The translations under genes were made by a program, and so were the position numbers. The notes beneath the pieces are model-generated. The model was not told the DNA's origin, ran no database searches, and saw nothing but the letters and a program-made list of their open reading frames with translations. 64,000 bases of DNA, taken from positions 1 through 64,000 of the forward strand of contig JANQRK010000040.1 of NCBI GenBank assembly GCA_028284585.1. The letters run 5' to 3'. Shown piece by piece: positions 44,851-53,517 of the stretch (the stretch's first letter is position 1; the number at the start of each line of letters is the position of its first letter). The stretch comes from Chromatiales bacterium (GTDB taxonomy: Bacteria > Pseudomonadota > Gammaproteobacteria > Chromatiales > Chromatiaceae).

Positions 44851-46503
44851 ATGAGTTTAAGCAGTGAAGAAGTCTTATACCGCGACACCTACTGTCAGCC
44901 CGATCTAGGTTTCCAGCGCGAGATTGAGCAGGCGATTGGAGCTTCCTTTACTCGCGTAGCGGAAAATCTTGTCGATCAAGGAATGGTAACTCTTACGAAA
45001 CTTTTTACTCCCGACGCCGTATCAAATATGCAGCGCGAGTTTGGTGCGCTGATGTGTTTAAAGGAACCCGATAACCATGCCCACATTCAATTTGGTGGCG
45101 CTGCCGACGAAGAGTTTCTCCAAACGGCAGAGGCGCTTAGCTCCGCGGTCGCAACCCCACTTGTCTGGGCCCTTGGAGCTCATGCATGGGGACGTGATCC
45201 GATGCTCTCCTATGTCCGTGCCTATCGGATTGAACCGATTGAGCCGTGCGCGTATCGAGCTTTCCAGCCGCATGACGATGGTCACGATAAAGAGTTTAAG
45301 GCGATGTTGCTTTTAACTGACGTCGATGAGGACGGTCAGTGTATGTTGTACTGGCCCGGGACTCATAAGATCGAGCGAGAAACTAGATCCAGCTGGGATA
45401 CACTGTACGATCCTAATCAACTGCGTTCACTTGGGGAGCCCGTTCCTTGTATCGGAAAAGCGGGCACCATCATACTGTTCAATACGAAAGGAGTTCACTC
45501 CGGCCAACGCAATCTTTCGTCCCGTAGAGACACTCTTGTCTTCAATGTAACCGGTGGAAAACGGCTCTATCCCGTACCGAGATTGCACCGAACTGTTATT
45601 GATAAGATGGATCCTTACCTAAGCGCAGTGTTGCGGATTGGGAGTGAGAAGGAGTTACTTGAAACTGATTCACATTTGCCGGAGCCACTGTCTTCGGAGC
45701 ATCGACGGCAATTTTTTGTTGCACGAAAATCGGTGGTAGAAGCACAAGCGGCTGCAATCGACGATGGAAGTTTTGATCTAAATATTGTGCTCGAAAAACC
45801 CAGCGCATTGCTTGGAACCTTCCCGAAAATCACTGCACCAAAGCCACCGAGTTTCGAGCTTTTTGCGGTTAATGTTGGACTTTCTTCTTCTGACAAGCTT
45901 GAGCTTTTTTCCGCGCTCCCTGGATGTTTACGTATCGATTTGAATAGAGGAATCGATCTTCCCATTCGCCCATACTCGGGAACTCGAGACCGTGAGCGTG
46001 ATCTCGCGCTATGTGAGATACGGGACAAAAGAATGAAAGACGATCGAATCGCAAGAATTCTTCAGGAATTGGATCTTCACTTAGAGGATGGCTTTCCTGA
46101 TTTTGTCCACTCGTATCGAGAACGGGCTCGTGAATTGGGAGAACTGATTGCACGTGGAATAGCACAAGGTGTTCTGAACAAGGATCGGGAGCTTTGTCAA
46201 CACGCAAAGCTTGTTCAAGACCTGGGATTCTGCGTTTACAACGCGCAGTCATTGGCACTACTCCGCACTCCGCTGGCCTTAATGCTCGGCAGCGCGGATC
46301 AGCTTGCAGAATTGTATGGCGAGGAGGATTCTTGGATTGAAGCAAAAGAAGCAAGAAGACTTAGGGACACAATTCTTACTACCTACGCCTTCTATGTCTT
46401 CTCCGAAACATTTGCAGAGCAGTTCCAGGTGCAGGACTTGGGTGATCTAGTCTCTAGGGGTGAAACGATGGAGGATACTCCTGATTTTTCAGAGATGCCG
46501 TAG
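44851..46503 (+). CDS. PhyH-type Fe(II)/2-oxoglutarate oxygenase with long C-terminal extension
   Basis: 550 residues from MSLSSEEVLYRDTYCQPDLG; ATG 44851 follows GGGTACGGGGA, five codons inside the track ORF. The N-terminal 230 residues look like a phytanoyl-CoA dioxygenase fold: iron ligands H141-x-D143 in FQPHDDGHDKEF and H216 in KGVHSGQRN. The candidate 2-oxoglutarate Arg is in SSRRDTLVFNVTG, and LYWPGTHKIE is a typical PhyH loop. The last 300 residues are charged and helical without a known domain. Its TAG is directly followed by the GTG of the mutase gene, so both are translated together. Codon use is AT-richer than the ICE core. Substrate unknown. Confidence 0.75.
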   Translation: MSLSSEEVLYRDTYCQPDLGFQREIEQAIGASFTRVAENLVDQGMVTLTKLFTPDAVSNMQREFGALMCLKEPDNHAHIQFGGAADEEFLQTAEALSSAVATPLVWALGAHAWGRDPMLSYVRAYRIEPIEPCAYRAFQPHDDGHDKEFKAMLLLTDVDEDGQCMLYWPGTHKIERETRSSWDTLYDPNQLRSLGEPVPCIGKAGTIILFNTKGVHSGQRNLSSRRDTLVFNVTGGKRLYPVPRLHRTVIDKMDPYLSAVLRIGSEKELLETDSHLPEPLSSEHRRQFFVARKSVVEAQAAAIDDGSFDLNIVLEKPSALLGTFPKITAPKPPSFELFAVNVGLSSSDKLELFSALPGCLRIDLNRGIDLPIRPYSGTRDRERDLALCEIRDKRMKDDRIARILQELDLHLEDGFPDFVHSYRERARELGELIARGIAQGVLNKDRELCQHAKLVQDLGFCVYNAQSLALLRTPLALMLGSADQLAELYGEEDSWIEAKEARRLRDTILTTYAFYVFSETFAEQFQVQDLGDLVSRGETMEDTPDFSEMP

Positions 46504-47676
46504 GTGGGTGCTCCAACGAATCGTCTTGTTCAGCTTGGAAATCGAATCTTGATAGTTGGAGCTGGGCTTGCCGGAGCAGCACTCGCCAGGACACTCGCAG
46601 AGGGCGGTTTCGGGGTCCTGGTTATCGATAAACGAGAGCATGTTGCCGGCAATTGCTATGATGAAGTCAATGAATACGGGGAGCGTATTCATCGCTACGG
46701 TCCTCATCTGCTACATGGGCGAGAGGGCTCACGAGCGGTAAGGTGGCTCTCACAGTTCACTGATTGGGTTCCATATGAGCACCGAGTAAGGGCGCTTGTC
46801 GGAGGTGGATCTGGGGCGACGACTCCACTTCCGATAAACGCAACAACCCTTGAATCTATGTTTTCCCAGAGTTTTGGGAGCGAAGCGGAGGTGCGGGAAT
46901 TCCTTCGGGAGCTTAGGGGAGAGACAAATCAGCCACCAAAAAATGCAGATGAGTTCTTTCTCCAAAGTGTAGGGCGAGAACTCGCAAATTTATTCTTACG
47001 CCCGTACACGCGGAAAATGTGGAACCGCGAACCCGCAGAACTCGGAATCGAGGTTGCGAAGAGAATTTCTGTGCGGTTGAATCGTGATGATCGGTATTTT
47101 ACAGATTCGTTTCAAGCGCTGCCGCAAGATGGTTACACGGCGCTTGTCGACGAAGCTCTTCGTCATCCCAATATCACTGTTTCGCTACGCACTGCTTTCG
47201 AGCGACCAATGGTCGATAAATTCAGCCACAGTTTTTTGGCGATTCCTCCGGATGAATACTTCGACTATAAGTATGGTGAGCTACCTTACCGGGCAATTCG
47301 ATTTCACGTTGAGCGTCGCGCGGATAGCCAAGATGCACCGGTTGTAAACTTTACAGATGATTCGCCTTACACCCGTGTTACCCAATGGGATCTTTTCCCA
47401 AATTCTGGGTCCGCGAATGCTAACTGGCATACCGTGACACTTGAAGAACCATGTGACCCGCGAGATGTTGATGAAGAGCGGTACTATCCAGTGCGAAATC
47501 GTGAAACAGTAGAGCGCTATCGTCGATATCAGGCAGCGGCTGCTCGGGAAAGCAGCAAGGTTACCTTTTGTGGGCGCGCTGCATTATTCGCTTACATCGA
47601 TATGGTACCAACCGTTGAACATCACTTAAGAATGGCGAACCGATTTATCGAAAAATCAAACCATGCGAAAAAGTAA
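46504..47676 (+). CDS. glf: UDP-galactopyranose mutase-like flavoprotein
   Basis: 390 residues starting with GTG right after the oxygenase stop. FAD-binding IVGAGLAGAALARTLAEGG at about 15-35 and IDKREHVAGNCYDEVNEYGE are followed by HRYGPHLLHG, which corresponds to the active-site His loop of UGM. Later family blocks are FLRPYTRKMWNREPAEL, YFTDSFQALPQDGYTALV and FCGRAALFAYIDMVPTVEH. UGM interconverts UDP-galactopyranose and UDP-galactofuranose for surface glycans. No glycosyltransferase is nearby, so a stand-alone role with the oxygenase is unusual. Length fits the family. Confidence 0.85.
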   Translation: MGAPTNRLVQLGNRILIVGAGLAGAALARTLAEGGFGVLVIDKREHVAGNCYDEVNEYGERIHRYGPHLLHGREGSRAVRWLSQFTDWVPYEHRVRALVGGGSGATTPLPINATTLESMFSQSFGSEAEVREFLRELRGETNQPPKNADEFFLQSVGRELANLFLRPYTRKMWNREPAELGIEVAKRISVRLNRDDRYFTDSFQALPQDGYTALVDEALRHPNITVSLRTAFERPMVDKFSHSFLAIPPDEYFDYKYGELPYRAIRFHVERRADSQDAPVVNFTDDSPYTRVTQWDLFPNSGSANANWHTVTLEEPCDPRDVDEERYYPVRNRETVERYRRYQAAAARESSKVTFCGRAALFAYIDMVPTVEHHLRMANRFIEKSNHAKK

Positions 47677-47806
47677 GTGAGGCTCATTTGATATTCGGTA
47701 GCGCTTAGATCTGAAAATTGTCCGTGGGCAAGAGTTTATTTGGTATCTTTTTCATTTGGTAGTTTTTCGCACGCCATGATTGAGGCGCTTTACCTTGGAG
47801 AAGTGT

Positions 47807-48940
47807 ATGAACGCGAATATGAACGAAGATGCATCAGGTATAGTACCGGAGTCAAGTGCAGCTCTGGATCGAGTCGGCTGGCAACTCCTCGCTCACCTAG
47901 AGGAACTTTCAGCGGATTGTTTTAATAGGCCACTCCTGGCTGCCCTTTGCGAACGCTTCGGGAACGAGGCTCGTGATGCCGGGTATGAGGGTTTAGCCCA
48001 GTATGCTGACGCAAAGGCTAGTCTGCAGCGCGCTGTCATCGCAGAGGAGCCGACGCTCGACGCTGCTCGGCAATACTTTGAAATGAAGCGCAGTGCAGGA
48101 GAAACAGGAGAGCCGCTACTTGAATCTATTGCCACAGCGAAGCTTGCTGCCGCTGTTTCTCAGTCCTATGTTGGAATAGATAATATCTTGTTTGATGCAT
48201 CAGTGCGTGGCGACGTGGAGCGAATGCTTGAAAGGGAGCTGCCAGATCTTCAGGCACTTTCTCGCTACAAACTAGAAGCCTTTTCTGAGGCAGTAGGCTT
48301 AGCGCTTACTGGGGAGCGAAGCTCAGTAGGTCTCGGGCTTGAGCTTTTATGGCATCATTCTGAACATGCGGAATCAGCTTCTACGGTAGCTGGGGTTCCG
48401 ATCGATACATGCACTCGTGCGGTCGTAGGTTCTGGGGTCGGAATTGCGAATGAGCAGAAACTAGACTTGGACCATGGTCACGAGATTTTTGAAGCAGTAC
48501 TTAAAGTCCATCCGACTTTTCTCGCTGCGAGACTAGCCGCTTTTTATAATCGTGCAGCGCGTGCTGGAGAGTTCGTTGATCAGCAGGCATCGTTAGTCGA
48601 TAAGATGAGAGAGCATCTACAGGTTTGTGTAGATTGCGTTCCGCAACCCGTAGCGGATGCCCTAGTATTTTCTGACCGCGAGCATCAATTGATACAGACT
48701 GTTTCGCTCGATGATTTGTATGACTTTGTCCTCGAGCGAAAATCTGCGCCGATTCGTGCTTACGCCGAGCACGTACTAGGATTCGTTGAGCGATATGAGC
48801 AAGGCAAGATGAGCGCCGAGGGGCTGCAAGAAGCCGCTGCTACTTTTGGATTTCCCGTAGTTAGAAAAGAGGCGAGCGGGACCTCTTTTCTTTGTGCAGT
48901 GGAGAACTCTTGGCGGGCGAGACTAGCTGGTAACAGATAG
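47807..48940 (+). CDS. Helical protein of unknown function, third cargo gene
   Basis: 377 residues from MNANMNEDASGIVPESSAAL (Shine-Dalgarno TTGGAGAAG; the track start is nine codons upstream). The sequence is acidic and almost entirely helical, with no membrane segment, Cys cluster or recognisable catalytic motif. LDDLYDFVLERKSAPIRAY and GLQEAAATFGFPVVRKEASG near the end look like a compact C-terminal domain. It follows the mutase by 130 bases on the same strand with the same AT-richer codon use, so it likely belongs to the oxygenase-mutase unit. A role as scaffold, transferase or immunity protein cannot be distinguished. Confidence 0.65.
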   Translation: MNANMNEDASGIVPESSAALDRVGWQLLAHLEELSADCFNRPLLAALCERFGNEARDAGYEGLAQYADAKASLQRAVIAEEPTLDAARQYFEMKRSAGETGEPLLESIATAKLAAAVSQSYVGIDNILFDASVRGDVERMLERELPDLQALSRYKLEAFSEAVGLALTGERSSVGLGLELLWHHSEHAESASTVAGVPIDTCTRAVVGSGVGIANEQKLDLDHGHEIFEAVLKVHPTFLAARLAAFYNRAARAGEFVDQQASLVDKMREHLQVCVDCVPQPVADALVFSDREHQLIQTVSLDDLYDFVLERKSAPIRAYAEHVLGFVERYEQGKMSAEGLQEAAATFGFPVVRKEASGTSFLCAVENSWRARLAGNR

Positions 48941-49284
48941 ACTATTTGTGTGTAACCTCCAGTGTCTCGTGCCCCGAGAAAGTCTCTCTCCTGACAATCG
49001 TATGCGACCTACTCGAATATTTTTGTGTTGCTGCCGTATATGGAAGGCCTATCGGTCAGCTGAACGGTAGACATCTTAATACTTGGGTACGGGGAGTTTG
49101 ACATCAGCTGGACCGCGTGCGCACCAAGGGGGTCACGCAGCAAGGGGGCAGTACGAAAGAGGAAAGATGTCAATTCCTTTGAAGCTGAAACGAACTGCCG
49201 TTCGTTGTCTGAATCCGTAAATGCCCTAAGTGTCGGAACTAGCCTAACGGATGTCACGATTTTAAGCTCTGGTCGCGGACGGAA
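48941..49284. other. Intergenic stretch with no gene seen
   Basis: Between the plus-strand cargo unit and a minus-strand broken ORF. The minus ORF at 49009-49257 has no good ribosome site and a non-committal composition; I do not support it. This stretch should hold the terminator of the cargo unit, but no clean stem-loop plus T-run was found. Confidence 0.4.
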
Positions 49285-49598
49285 TTAGAGCTGCTGTCCA
49301 CAATCAGGGCATCGAATTGCATTTCCGTCACATAGCATTCGCCAATCATCCTGGCTGATGGCAAATAGACGGCTACAGCATGAAGCAGCTACGAGTGCCG
49401 AGTATTGCTTGCGGTTGGGGCACCGATGTCCTGTTCCGCCTTGTGCCAGGTTGTTCTGGGTCCTTTTGGTGAGATGGGAATAGCCCTGGAGCAGTACCAG
49501 CAGCGAAGGTATAGCTTCCCATCACTGGGCAGTTCTTCCTCGAAAGGTGGAGCCCACACGTGACGGCGCTCTTGGTCGGCGCCGTTGTTGTTACTCAT
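49285..49598 (-). pseudogene. Small zinc-ribbon-like ORF, probably frameshifted
   Basis: The track ORF (49389-49598) starts MSNNNGADQERRHVWAPPF and reaches LRCWYCSRAIPISPKG. A change to another frame near 49450 then reads GHRCPNRKQYSALVAASCC and SQDDWRMLCDGNAIRCPDCG, ending in TAA at 49285. The joined frame gives about 104 residues with CxxC pairs at both ends, a zinc-ribbon arrangement. Either the gene is frameshifted or the first ORF is complete and the second a coincidence. I prefer the former. Confidence 0.45.
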
Positions 49599-49824
49599 GC
49601 GGTATCGTCGAGCAACTTGCCTCTCAACACGCTGAGGGCGTCAGGTGCATACGATCTATAGGTTGACCTAAGAGCCCTTCATCACGGAGACATTGACCTC
49701 AATAGAACAGTCTGATGTCACTATGATAAGGCTGCCGGCTTGCGGCAGGTAGTACGAAAATTTCAATCCCCGCGCTCAGTGTTGTCGGTGAGCGTTCAGA
49801 TCGTACGGCAACCACCGGAATCGT

Positions 49825-51900
49825 TCAAGGGCGTAATCGCAGAGATTGGTCAGGGCCCTCGCAAAGCGGCGCGGTGATTAACTCAACCTCGACTCTCCTT
49901 GTAAGTATCCCAAGACGTTCGTCGTAGGCCCCGCTTATCAATCGATCATTAAAACCACGCCCTCGCTCCATTGCGGATACGGTTTTCCATTCATGCATTT
50001 CGACGTCGAGATTGGGCGCCGTCAAGAGGCCTTTTACGACTCTAGCTCGACGATTAGCAATAGCAACATTCGCCTCATCAGGATCAGTGGCACCGTTACA
50101 ATAGGAGTACGCCCGCAAAGTGGAGGTGCTTGAGAAGCCCCTTACCCGAATCTTCGCAGGTATTATTTTTGAGGGCTGACCCATATCTGCACAAGCCGCG
50201 AGGTCGCTGGCCAGCCTTCTCAGAAAATTGGCATGCTCTGTAGGGTATGTTCCCTTCCAGTTTCCAAATTTGTCAGTATTCATGCAGGACGCCTCGGTCT
50301 CGAAAGGCACAATGAATGTCGCTAGAACGTCATCATCCGTGCGAGCAAGTATTGCTGCTCCGTTGTCTAACACGAACACCGTTGGATCATATACGCGAGA
50401 CTCAAAGCCAGGAATGGAGAAAATCCGCGTTACTTTGACGTCGCGATCCAACCAATTCCAGGTATCACTAAACAGTGAAGTAATTGCGGCAAGCACGCCG
50501 ACGACGGCCCCGGCTGCGCCTGCAGCAGCTGTAATTCGTTTAGGCCAAACAATCCACATGTCTGTTTCGCGACGAAACAATAGGAATAATGTGAGGATGA
50601 TTATTCCAATTGCAACAATCACTACACCGTTAGATAGAAATTCGTTCCCCCACACTTCTACCTTATCTACAATTTCCTCTACAACAGGATCAAGCGCAAT
50701 GATAGGTCGCGAGTTAGGGGAAGGTTGGTCTTGGTTGTCGAGATCGGAAGTATTTGCGGCGCCACCCATGAGCACCGCGTAACCCATCACCAAAAATGTT
50801 AATGCGAATCCGCCAAAGAATACTGGCATCAATTTCCCGTATCTTCTCCATGCAGGGCGACGCTCATCCGTGTAGAGCAGCGTTTCGAACTCGCGAATCG
50901 TTGTTTTTACACTCAACATTCTTTCCAATCTTCGTGATAGTCGTTCAGCACTATCTACGAGACTTTCGTTGCGTTTGTCCAACGAATAAAAGACAAATGT
51001 GATGAACAGTCCAACGACAATTATTGCGACGCCGACAAAATGGCCAACCTGAGAGCGAAGAATGGAGGCATCGGTAATCAACGCAACAAGAGCAGCGACC
51101 AAGGCAGCAGAGCCTAGCAAGTAAAATCTTAGAGATGTCATACGCTGACCGGCATAATATTTAAACATGTCCCTGGAATGGGAAAGCCCGTCAAATACAT
51201 ACTGCGTACCCAGCCTTCTCATCAGTTGTTTGTCGATGGAAGGATTAATGTTCCTAACGTAATCGAGAATATCAAGGGGGTTACCGATAGTCGGGATGTC
51301 TCCGTCTTCGACAGAAATGCCCCACCCCCATCTCGCTCCAAGAAACTCCACATCGGCCTTACACGCAGCTTCAACATCTGAATGCTGATCGCCAATAAAA
51401 AGTATCTCTGACGGCTGAATATTCAGGTGCTCAGCTACCTCCTGCAATGCAACGGATTTACTAAACTCGTCATAATCACTCTTCGTTGCAATTGCAGATC
51501 GCTCAAAGAATTTTTCAATGCGTTCCTCTCCAATCGCTTTCTCAACTATAGGACGCTCATTAGCCGTTACAATTCCCAGTTGAACATCGCATCTCGATAG
51601 TACGTCAAGCAAATCGTCTATTTCAGAAAACAGGGATAACTCAACCTCTTTGAATTCTCTCCCATAGTCTTCCGCTGCTTTCTTGGCATTTTCCTCCGAG
51701 AAGCCTACTGCTCGCAAGAAATTATGCATTGGACTGATTCGCATACCGGAACGAGCTACATCCGACTTGAACTCGTCTACATTTGGTATCTGCACATGTG
51801 GTTCGTACTCCTGTGCTTTTCTTCTACAAAACTTAAGATGAGCGTCAAGTGAATCAACTAGCACGCCATCAACATCAAAAATTATTGCTCTAATGGTCAT
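49825..51900 (-). CDS. HAD phosphatase-membrane-OmpA-like fusion protein
   Basis: 691 residues, three modules. (1) Residues 1-215: HAD hydrolase with motif I FDVDGVLVD (D9, D11), motif II IVTANER near 110, Lys about 140-148 and motif IV IGDQHSD (169-175). (2) Residues 250-480: membrane helices at about 257-279, 285-306, 358-378, 424-442 and 457-475. After the first pair comes SLDKRNESLVDSAERLSRRLE, like small 2TM proteins with an LD-x-RN tail, some in defence contexts. (3) Residues 490-691: an extracytoplasmic domain with an OmpA-like block (IRVRGFSSTS, NVAIANRRARVVKGLL). I know of no described family with this order. It is AT-richer than the ICE core and stands alone between the cargo unit and the toxin-antitoxin pair. 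Confidence 0.72.
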   Translation of the reverse strand: MTIRAIIFDVDGVLVDSLDAHLKFCRRKAQEYEPHVQIPNVDEFKSDVARSGMRISPMHNFLRAVGFSEENAKKAAEDYGREFKEVELSLFSEIDDLLDVLSRCDVQLGIVTANERPIVEKAIGEERIEKFFERSAIATKSDYDEFSKSVALQEVAEHLNIQPSEILFIGDQHSDVEAACKADVEFLGARWGWGISVEDGDIPTIGNPLDILDYVRNINPSIDKQLMRRLGTQYVFDGLSHSRDMFKYYAGQRMTSLRFYLLGSAALVAALVALITDASILRSQVGHFVGVAIIVVGLFITFVFYSLDKRNESLVDSAERLSRRLERMLSVKTTIREFETLLYTDERRPAWRRYGKLMPVFFGGFALTFLVMGYAVLMGGAANTSDLDNQDQPSPNSRPIIALDPVVEEIVDKVEVWGNEFLSNGVVIVAIGIIILTLFLLFRRETDMWIVWPKRITAAAGAAGAVVGVLAAITSLFSDTWNWLDRDVKVTRIFSIPGFESRVYDPTVFVLDNGAAILARTDDDVLATFIVPFETEASCMNTDKFGNWKGTYPTEHANFLRRLASDLAACADMGQPSKIIPAKIRVRGFSSTSTLRAYSYCNGATDPDEANVAIANRRARVVKGLLTAPNLDVEMHEWKTVSAMERGRGFNDRLISGAYDERLGILTRRVEVELITAPLCEGPDQSLRLRP

Positions 51901-52156
51901 GGATTTTAGTACTCACGAGCATGGGAGATGTAGGATGAATCGAGTTTAGTCCGATCATGTCACTGGCGGAACTGTACCGGGATTCCACTAGTCCAAACTG
52001 CGATTACTTACCAAGGTGACCAGTCATTCTGACGATCCAGGGCGGTCGTTGCACCGGTTCCCCACTGGCAGGGTTTTCGAATCGCGATCAGTCACAATGG
52101 TTAGGAATACACCCAAATCAAGTAGACTACGAAATGGCCAGACATTTCCATAGAGC

Positions 52157-52570
52157 TTACGAGAGGATCTCGAAAGTCGTATGGCGGTGCCCTCGCTTGA
52201 TGCGGTAGCTTGAGAAATCGCCGCGATCGATGGTGAAAACCTTGCGTACCTTTAAGGTTTCCGCGAGCGCCACCAGTGACGCGTCAGCAAGATCCATGGG
52301 ATGATCTGCGTACTGCATCATCAGCTCGAACATCCTGGTCAAAATCTTGTCGTCGAGATACCAGATATTGAGTCCTTGGCCTGTGACAAAGTCCATCAGG
52401 CGTTGTGCGCCGATGCTGCCTGGGTCGAGCAGGTGAAAAGCTTCCGTGAGAACGGGAATCGTGGTGCACAAGGGTTCCTCAATACGCCTGAGCACGGCTA
52501 CACATCGTTTGTGATCTTGATCGGCAGGGTCGAAGAGCGCGACGAGTGGCCCGGTGTCGGCCAGAATCAT
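52157..52570 (-). CDS. PIN-domain toxin (VapC-like ribonuclease)
   Basis: 137 residues. PIN acidic residues are visible: D5 in ILADTGPLVALFD, E43 in IPVLTEAFHLL, D94 region in MDLADASLVALAE and D114 in FTIDRGDFSSYR. The protein should cleave RNA when released from its antitoxin. Its ATG overlaps the upstream antitoxin stop (ATGA), the usual order for such pairs. Length and motifs are intact. Confidence 0.88.
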   Translation of the reverse strand: MILADTGPLVALFDPADQDHKRCVAVLRRIEEPLCTTIPVLTEAFHLLDPGSIGAQRLMDFVTGQGLNIWYLDDKILTRMFELMMQYADHPMDLADASLVALAETLKVRKVFTIDRGDFSSYRIKRGHRHTTFEILS

Positions 52571-52833
52571 CTCTTGTGTTTCCGACCGATTGCTTCCTTG
52601 ATCGCAGACTTGGCGTGCCGGGCAGGCTCAATCGCGTAACCGCCCTCGCCAAGATCCAGCTCGCGGTAGATGGCAAAAGGATTGCGGGCAGCCTGCTGCA
52701 TTGCCTGTTCCTCGTAGGCACTCAGACCGCGCTTAAGAACCTCGGAAATCGACAACCCAGTAAATTTTTTCAACTTCGCTAGGGTCTTCTCAGCTTCGTC
52801 GTCGAGTCGCACAGTTCTGGTTCCCACTGCCAC
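52567..52833 (-). CDS. Ribbon-helix-helix antitoxin
   Basis: 88 residues; the N-terminal TRTVRLDDEAEKTLAKLKKF followed by GLSISEVLKRGLSAYEEQ is a ribbon-helix-helix DNA-binding fold. The charged C-terminal tail (YAIEPARHAKSAIKEAIGRKHK) would bind and neutralise the PIN toxin. It probably represses the pair's promoter just upstream. The pair could stabilise the element. Confidence 0.85.
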   Translation of the reverse strand: MAVGTRTVRLDDEAEKTLAKLKKFTGLSISEVLKRGLSAYEEQAMQQAARNPFAIYRELDLGEGGYAIEPARHAKSAIKEAIGRKHKR

Positions 52834-52890
52834 TTGCCTCTAATTAGATGTAATACAAATGGTAATACAGGCGCGCGAACATCGCAACGT

Positions 52891-52984
52891 GTGGGCGAAA
52901 TCGTCGACAGCGCTCATCCCCATCGCCCGAACTCTGCGTAATCCGCAGAGAAACCACTTCGGGCAACAGTCCTGGCCGAACTAC
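52891..52984 (+). repeat. Imperfect direct repeat flanking the cargo, copy 2
   Basis: Reads GTGGGCGAAATCGTCGAC...GAACTCTGCGTAATCCGCAG...CTGGCCGAACTA, aligning end to end with 44486-44578 in the same orientation. The two copies bracket the oxygenase, mutase, unknown, HAD-OmpA and toxin-antitoxin genes. Confidence 0.6.
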
Positions 52985-53351
52985 CTGCACGACATTTAAT
53001 TCGCTTTCTGACGGAATTTCCCGGTGCAGGACCTACAAGTAGCGGATTTTACAGGTTGTTTTCTTTGGGCTGTTCCGAACTGCGCTGCATAAAACCGCGC
53101 ATGTCGCCATGCGCGGCGGGCCATGGCCGAAGTCACCGTATCTCTCGGTCTATGCGGGATGCCTGTCGGACAGTGGAGTGGCATTCCCCGAAAGTTCACA
53201 AAGCCCTGGGTCAGCAGGATCGTGCCGTGGATCGTTGCCGATGCGCGATCAGGAATAGGGCGACCAATCGCATTTCTCATGGCGCATGACTGCACAAAGG
53301 GGCGCCGCCGGCTTCTGGTGACGGGCAACCAGCGGCTTGGAGACAAAGGCC

Positions 53352-53398
53352 AGAGGCCTTTCCAGAACCCCTTTCAATAGGATTCCGGAAAGGCCTCT
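53352..53398. repeat. Long near-perfect inverted repeat
   Basis: AGAGGCCTTTCCAGAA pairs with TTCCGGAAAGGCCTCT across a 15-base loop, 15 of 16 positions complementary. It could be a transcription terminator stem without T-run, a transposon end or a recombination site. Neither neighbour explains it. Confidence 0.7.
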
Positions 53399-53441
53399 CG
53401 CCCGACACGCTGGTGGCATGAGCCATGAGAATGCAAAAGAT

Positions 53442-53477
53442 GCGGACATCGGCCCAATGGGGGTAGCCGATGTCCGC
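53442..53477 (-). terminator. Terminator-like hairpin downstream of radC
   Basis: GCGGACATCGGC and GCCGATGTCCGC form a perfect 12-bp stem with a 12-base loop. On the minus strand the stem is followed by ATCTTTTGC, a weak T-tract. It lies 40 bases past the radC stop, so it most likely ends radC transcription. Confidence 0.75.
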
Positions 53478-53517
53478 TTAGTGAAGACTCGAGCGCTTCA
53501 CGCTTTGTGCGTGGCGA

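Larger units (their letters stand above)
52834..53441. other. Non-coding stretch with repeat copy 2 and long inverted repeat
   Basis: Holds the second direct-repeat copy (52891-52984) and an inverted repeat at 53352-53398. ORFs on both strands (52996-53346 minus, 53123-53380 plus) lack ribosome sites and have atypical composition; I do not support them as genes. Probably debris of an old insertion. Confidence 0.45.

Noticed and set aside
53123-53380. 85-aa plus-strand ORF (MAEVTVSLGLCGMPVGQW)
   Set aside because: Composition is borderline, but there is no ribosome site, it runs into the inverted repeat, and a competing minus-strand frame is equally open.
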